Shown in pieces: positions 13,083 to 16,157 of a stretch of DNA of 16,157 nucleotides. The DNA lies in assembly GCA_902464485.1 (NCBI GenBank), contig CABQJJ010000036.1, forward strand, positions 1 through 16,157, written 5' to 3'. Each line of letters starts with the position of its first letter. The first letter of the stretch is position 1. Origin of the DNA: an uncultured Collinsella sp. Lineage in GTDB: Bacteria; Actinomycetota; Coriobacteriia; Coriobacteriales; Coriobacteriaceae. The notes under the pieces were generated by a model. The model saw only the letters and a list, made by a program, of their open reading frames with translations, ran no database searches and was not told where the DNA came from. The translations under genes and the position numbers were made by a program.

Positions 13083-13913
13083 ATGGACGAAGACAAGCTT
13101 GCCGGTTTGAACGATGTTCAAGACTTTTTCAACCGTTCCCACAGCGCTTCTGCCTCCGGAACCTTTTGCACCGAGCAGATAGGCATCAAGGACTTTATTG
13201 AATGGTGCAACGATCCTTGCAATAACACTTCTGGAAACTGCGATGTTGATAGCGCTTATAGACTAGGTCAAACCATATGTGCCTTGAATGAGCTCAGCGA
13301 CGATAAGATTGATGAAATCAAAAAGACCCTTGAACGCGTTGCCGCTCCCGTGATCAGCAACACCGATTTGTCCCTTAAAGAGCAAAATGAGAGGCTGCTC
13401 GAAAATGCCCGCGAAAAGCTCCTCGAACATGACGAGCTCCACTCCAAACTAAAAATACGCCTAGGGGTTTGGCGGGGCGATTTGACGGAAACCAGCAAAA
13501 AAGACCTGCCAGGGAACATTGCGTTCTACTGTGCGCTCAAGCTCAGACTCAAGGACCGTCCCGACGAGCAGGGGTATTACCACTACCAGTTTGATGACAG
13601 CGGCAATACAATCGCGCGAGTCGACCCCCTTAAGCCCTTTTTCGGCAGCACGCAAGACAATCTAAATCAGCAGTGGCATGTGCTCATCTCCATGCTTGCT
13701 TACCTTGATGTTGCCCACGCCCTAAGCAGTGAACACCACGAATACCATTGCCTCTATCCGTACCTCAGCCGATACGATAAAGGAGATTTAAACGAGGGAA
13801 AACTGCAGTTAAAGAGCAGTCTCTCGCTAAAAGTCATCAGCGGTAGAGACTACACCTCCAAGCCCATGATGACTTGGATAAAAGACGCGCTGGTCAAGCA
13901 GGAAGGCAAATAA
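13083..13913 (+). CDS. AT-rich orphan protein of unknown function, 276 residues
   Basis: I do not recognise a family. The protein is soluble-looking, with no signal peptide or membrane helix. The N-terminal part holds five cysteines (C29, C42, C46, C53, C66); C42-x3-C46-x6-C53 could bind a metal, but this is speculative. Residues about 75-125 are rich in Glu, Lys and Leu and look helical or coiled-coil. The C-terminal part has aromatic and histidine-rich stretches (YYHYQFDD, HHEYHCLYPYLSRY). AAAGGA lies 8 bases before the ATG at 13083, behind a consensus -10 within a dyad. By eye its base composition is clearly more AT-rich than its neighbours, with many codons such as AAA, GAT and AAT that they avoid, which suggests recent acquisition. 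It stands alone, beside the inverted-repeat element at 12767-12952. Confidence 0.8.
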   Translation: MDEDKLAGLNDVQDFFNRSHSASASGTFCTEQIGIKDFIEWCNDPCNNTSGNCDVDSAYRLGQTICALNELSDDKIDEIKKTLERVAAPVISNTDLSLKEQNERLLENAREKLLEHDELHSKLKIRLGVWRGDLTETSKKDLPGNIAFYCALKLRLKDRPDEQGYYHYQFDDSGNTIARVDPLKPFFGSTQDNLNQQWHVLISMLAYLDVAHALSSEHHEYHCLYPYLSRYDKGDLNEGKLQLKSSLSLKVISGRDYTSKPMMTWIKDALVKQEGK

Positions 13914-13946
13914 ACGAGGCCGGCCACACGTCAGGCGCCCACAACC

Positions 13947-14708
13947 CTACTCCAGCCCTTGCCCGCTGTACTTCCCTGTCTCTGAGTCGTAGCTCAGCAC
14001 GGCGACCTCGCCGTGCTGAGCTACGTTCCCGTCGATGTAGTAATGGCTGGCCCCGTCATGCCAGATACCGCGGTAGCCTGCGATGCCCGAGACCGCCTCG
14101 GTGTTGATGTGCCCGGCGATAACATCCAGATAGAACTTACGTCCCACGTAATCGGGCGGTATCATAGTAAATGACTCGTCAGACGTGCCGAGCTTCCAGT
14201 ACTCCCCGGCCCCCTCGTCAATGCCGGCGTGCACAAAGACCTGGCCGAAGGGGCTTTCGTAAAAGTAAGGGAGTTTGCGGACCCACGCGATAATGTCCGC
14301 ATGCTCGGTCTTCATACGCTCAACCGTAAAGGCGTACGCTTCCTCGAACTTCCTGAGCCTCAAAAGATGCTTGACGTGTTTGAAGGCATCGGCGCCTAGG
14401 AAGCTCTTTGCCGTTGCCAGGTTGCTGTCGGCAAGTACCCATGCCTGTGTGAAATTGGGATCGCTCGCCTCGTCGATGTACTCGAGGAGCATCTCCTCGT
14501 GGTTGCCGCGCAGCGCCACCACACGATCGCCGTACCGCTTTTGCAGGTCCATGATGAGCTCGAAGACCCCGAGCGAATCGGGACCTCGGTCGCAGTAGTC
14601 GCCAAGCAAAACCAGCTTGGAATCCTCGGCATCGAGGTCGACGGTGGAAAGCGATGCCTTAAAAGCATCAAGGCACCCGTGAATGTCACTCATAGCGTAG
14701 ATATGCAC
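13947..14708 (-). CDS. PPP-family serine/threonine phosphatase-like metallophosphoesterase
   Basis: This 253-residue protein shows the PPP-superfamily blocks in order: MSDIHG (D8, H10), GDYCDRG (36-42), RGNHEE (67-72), VHAG (about 164) and AGHINT. It groups with bacterial PrpE/ApaH-like enzymes, which dephosphorylate proteins or split dinucleoside tetraphosphates; the two cannot be told apart here. The GTG at 14708 follows AGGGGG by 6 bases and puts the first strand right at the start, so it is preferred. The 3' end of the gene contains a perfect 17-bp stem-loop. It converges on the AT-rich gene with a gap of 33 bases. It is not closely similar to the phosphoesterase at 11557 and does not look like a duplicate. 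Confidence 0.9.
   Translation of the reverse strand: MHIYAMSDIHGCLDAFKASLSTVDLDAEDSKLVLLGDYCDRGPDSLGVFELIMDLQKRYGDRVVALRGNHEEMLLEYIDEASDPNFTQAWVLADSNLATAKSFLGADAFKHVKHLLRLRKFEEAYAFTVERMKTEHADIIAWVRKLPYFYESPFGQVFVHAGIDEGAGEYWKLGTSDESFTMIPPDYVGRKFYLDVIAGHINTEAVSGIAGYRGIWHDGASHYYIDGNVAQHGEVAVLSYDSETGKYSGQGLE
13988..14025. repeat. perfect 17-bp stem-loop inside the phosphatase gene
   Basis: Positions 13988-14004 and 14009-14025 are exact inverse complements around the loop ACCT. It lies in codons for VAQHGEVAVLSY near the C-terminus, about 75 bases beyond the stop of the converging gene at 13913. Neither strand shows a T run after it. It could slow or stop transcription between two convergent genes, or be a site for a protein. 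Confidence 0.6.
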
Positions 14709-14825
14709 TTATGACCCCCTGTTTGCGTCGAGGTCTCGCTCGTTTGCACCATGCGGCACGGCGGCCCCTCTGATTTCGCGGGCGCCAGGTAACTTTGGCC
14801 CGTCGCGCCCTCAACGTTGACAATA

Positions 14826-14831
14826 AGTATA
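14826..14831 (-). promoter_or_regulatory. possible -10 of the phosphatase gene
   Basis: TATACT on the minus strand (revcomp of 14826-14831) would start a transcript near 14819, with a leader of about 110 bases to the GTG at 14708. No good -35 is visible 16-18 bases upstream. Otherwise I see no feature in 14709-14920. Confidence 0.25.
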
Positions 14832-14922
14832 TCTCGCCGTGCGGACACAAATTTACCCCTGAGCTCCGGGCCCCCCGCGCGCTTGGCCTCCACGCCACCC
14901 AAAAACTCATCCAACATTAATC

Positions 14923-14950
14923 TTGGCTCAAGAATCGCTTAATCTATAAC
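14923..14950 (+). promoter_or_regulatory. probable promoter of the DUF4342 / response regulator unit
   Basis: TTGGCT (14923-14928) and TATAAC (14945-14950) with a 16-base spacer form an acceptable sigma-A type promoter. A second -10-like hexamer, TATAGA (14957-14962), follows but lacks a -35. Transcription from the first would start near 14957 and include the structured leader at 14963-15050. Confidence 0.4.
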
Positions 14951-14962
14951 CTGCACTATAGA

Positions 14963-15050
14963 GTTCGACCAAGGGCGGGGCGGCGCCACGCAGGCCGCCG
15001 AACGCAACGCTCGTGCCCGGGCAAATCGCCCGGCGTCGCGCCCATCGAAC
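14963..15050 (+). promoter_or_regulatory. leader able to fold into a three-way junction
   Basis: GTTCGA (14963-14968) pairs with TCGAAC (15045-15050) and GGGCG (14973-14977) with CGCCC (15039-15043), closing a long-range helix. Inside are two hairpins: GGCGGC (14979-14984) with GCCGCC (14994-14999), and CCGGGC (15017-15022) with GCCCGG (15028-15033). The helix ends three bases before the AAAGGA ribosome site of the next gene. This is the layout of a cis-acting RNA, but GC-rich sequence makes chance pairing likely, and I recognise no riboswitch class. Confidence 0.3.
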
Positions 15051-15063
15051 GAAAGGACAGGTC

Positions 15064-15606
15064 ATGGACGACCTCGAAAAAGTTGAAACCATCCGCACCA
15101 AGTGCAACGTGAGCTACACCGATGCCAAGGCCGCGCTCGACGCCGCCGACGGCAACGTTCTGGATGCCATCATTTGGCTCGAGTCGCAGGGCAAGACCCG
15201 GACCACGTCGGCGCACGCCGCCACCGAGTCCGCGCCCGTCGACGAGCCCTCGGCCGAGATGGTCGCCGCGCAGGCCGCCTACGAAAAGTCGAGCGAAAAG
15301 ACCGACTTCTCCAAGAAGATGGACAGCGTGTGGGAGTACCTCAAAAAGCTCTTCCGCCTGAGCCTGGACACCAAGTTTATCGCCACGCGCCGCGACGCGA
15401 TCATCCTCAACATCCCCATCCTGATTCCCATCATCGCCCTGTTTGCCTGGGGCGCCACGATCTGGCTGATGCTGATTGGCCTGTTCTTTGGCATGCGCTA
15501 CCGTATCGATAGCGACGGCGACGTGCCCGGCAGCATCAACACCCTGATGGACCACGCCGCCGACGCCGCGGACGGAATCAAGCAAAATCTGAACGACGAC
15601 AAGTAA
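15064..15606 (+). CDS. UBA-like / DUF4342 membrane protein
   Basis: This protein has 180 residues. The N-terminus (about 5-43) resembles the three-helix UBA-like domain of elongation factor Ts and DUF4342 proteins, with KCNVSYTDAKAALDAADGNV and AIIWLE. A linker rich in Ala, Ser and Glu follows (44-80), then a basic amphipathic stretch, and one long or two short membrane helices (about 113-143, IILNIPILIPIIALFAWG onwards). The C-terminus is a short hydrophilic tail. DUF4342 has no established function; the layout suggests a protein-binding module anchored to the membrane. AAAGGA lies 6 bases before the ATG at 15064. The response regulator follows after 18 bases, so the two are probably one operon, and this protein may modulate or be controlled with that system. 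Confidence 0.85.
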   Translation: MDDLEKVETIRTKCNVSYTDAKAALDAADGNVLDAIIWLESQGKTRTTSAHAATESAPVDEPSAEMVAAQAAYEKSSEKTDFSKKMDSVWEYLKKLFRLSLDTKFIATRRDAIILNIPILIPIIALFAWGATIWLMLIGLFFGMRYRIDSDGDVPGSINTLMDHAADAADGIKQNLNDDK

Positions 15607-15624
15607 TCGCAGACGGGGGCACGT

Positions 15625-16157
15625 ATGGCACGAATCCTAATCGTAGAGGACGAGGAGAAAATCGCCCGCTTTGTGACGCTCGAGCTGGAGCACGAGGGCT
15701 ACCAGGTGGAGCACGCCGCCGGCGGCCGCACCGCCGTGGACCTGGCGCTGGAGCGTGACTACGATTTGATTCTGCTCGATGTGCTGTTGCCGCAACTCAA
15801 CGGCATGGAGGTCTTGCGGCGTGTCCGCAAGCACAAGGATGTGCCGGTGATTATGGTCACCGCGCGCGATGCCGTGATGGACAAGGTTGCCGGGCTCGAT
15901 GCCGGCGCCGACGATTACCTGACCAAGCCGTTTGCGATCGAGGAGCTGTTCGCACGGATCCGTGTGGCGCTGAAGCGCTCGGAAGCCGTGCGGGCGGCTT
16001 CGGGCGTTGGCGGCGCCGGGGCCGGGGCGGGCGTAGCGAGCGGCACGGCCGCCGGTATCGCCACAATGTCCCCGGCAACCGACACGGCCCAGACCGCTGC
16101 CGCGCCCTCCCCCGCCGCGCTCACCGTGGGTTCGGTCACGCTCGACCCCGACCGCCG
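15625..16157 (+). CDS. OmpR-type response regulator, 3' end cut by the window
   Basis: An open frame of 177 codons runs to the window edge. The receiver domain is complete: E8-D9-E10, phosphoacceptor Asp52 in LILLDVLLP, Thr79 in VIMVTARD and Lys101 in YLTKPF. After about residue 120 comes an unusual Ala/Gly/Thr/Pro-rich linker (about 120-165, with GGAGAGAGVASG). Then LTVGSVTLDPDRR begins what should be a winged-helix DNA-binding domain. GGGGG lies about 5 bases before the ATG at 15625. Receivers of this kind are usually followed by a sensor kinase gene, here beyond the window. It differs clearly from the regulator at 3286 and pairs with another system. Confidence 0.92.
   Translation, partial: MARILIVEDEEKIARFVTLELEHEGYQVEHAAGGRTAVDLALERDYDLILLDVLLPQLNGMEVLRRVRKHKDVPVIMVTARDAVMDKVAGLDAGADDYLTKPFAIEELFARIRVALKRSEAVRAASGVGGAGAGAGVASGTAAGIATMSPATDTAQTAAAPSPAALTVGSVTLDPDR

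Noticed and set aside
14690..14917. A 75-codon minus-strand frame starting MLDEFLGGVEAKRAGG
   Set aside because: It looks mildly protein-like but has no Shine-Dalgarno, overlaps the likely promoter and start of the phosphatase gene, and matches nothing I know. It could be a decayed remnant.
14963..14970. GTTCGACC, resembling a tRNA T-loop
   Set aside because: No acceptor stem, anticodon arm or D-arm can be built around it; it is better explained as part of the leader helix.

Overview
The window is a 16.2 kb piece of a GC-rich bacterial chromosome. The strong GC bias in third codon positions, the Shine-Dalgarno starts mixed with an apparently leaderless one, the DUF2207 and DUF4342 proteins, and the many palindromic intergenic repeats suggest a gut Actinomycetota of the class Coriobacteriia, most like Collinsella. 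This is recognition by eye; no search was run.

Layout. The left edge holds only the first codons of an unidentified minus-strand gene. Next come uppP (undecaprenyl-diphosphate phosphatase, minus), a UspA-family stress protein (plus), and a BceRS-like two-component system (minus, regulator then kinase). A minus-strand protein follows whose outline recalls class IV PLP enzymes, then purH (last two steps of purine synthesis, minus). A GNAT acetyltransferase (plus) and a 647-residue DUF2207 membrane protein (minus) complete the first 10 kb. The right half has gluQ (glutamyl-queuosine tRNA-Asp synthetase, plus), a metallophosphoesterase and a 79-residue membrane protein (minus), and an AT-rich orphan gene (plus). 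A PPP-family phosphatase (minus), a UBA-like/DUF4342 membrane protein and a truncated OmpR-type response regulator (both plus) finish the window.

Most genes are housekeeping or envelope functions in short transcription units of one or two genes. The clear couplings are regulator plus kinase (9 bases apart) and DUF4342 plus the last response regulator (18 bases apart). The window carries no tRNA, rRNA, CRISPR array, transposase or integrase.

The unusual content is between the genes. Two non-coding elements of about 186 and 230 bases are bounded by long, nearly perfect inverted repeats (12767-12952 and 7728-7957) and look like MITE-type or structured-RNA elements. Two imperfect hairpins of about 93-100 bases stand at 2044-2136 and 4991-5090. 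REP-like palindromes that share a core lie at 7634-7706 and 10092-10149. A terminator-ended stretch at 10176-10390 could be a non-coding RNA. Several promoters overlap perfect dyads, and the DUF4342 leader can fold into a three-way junction. The AT-rich gene at 13083-13913, next to the 12767-12952 element, is the most foreign-looking protein gene.
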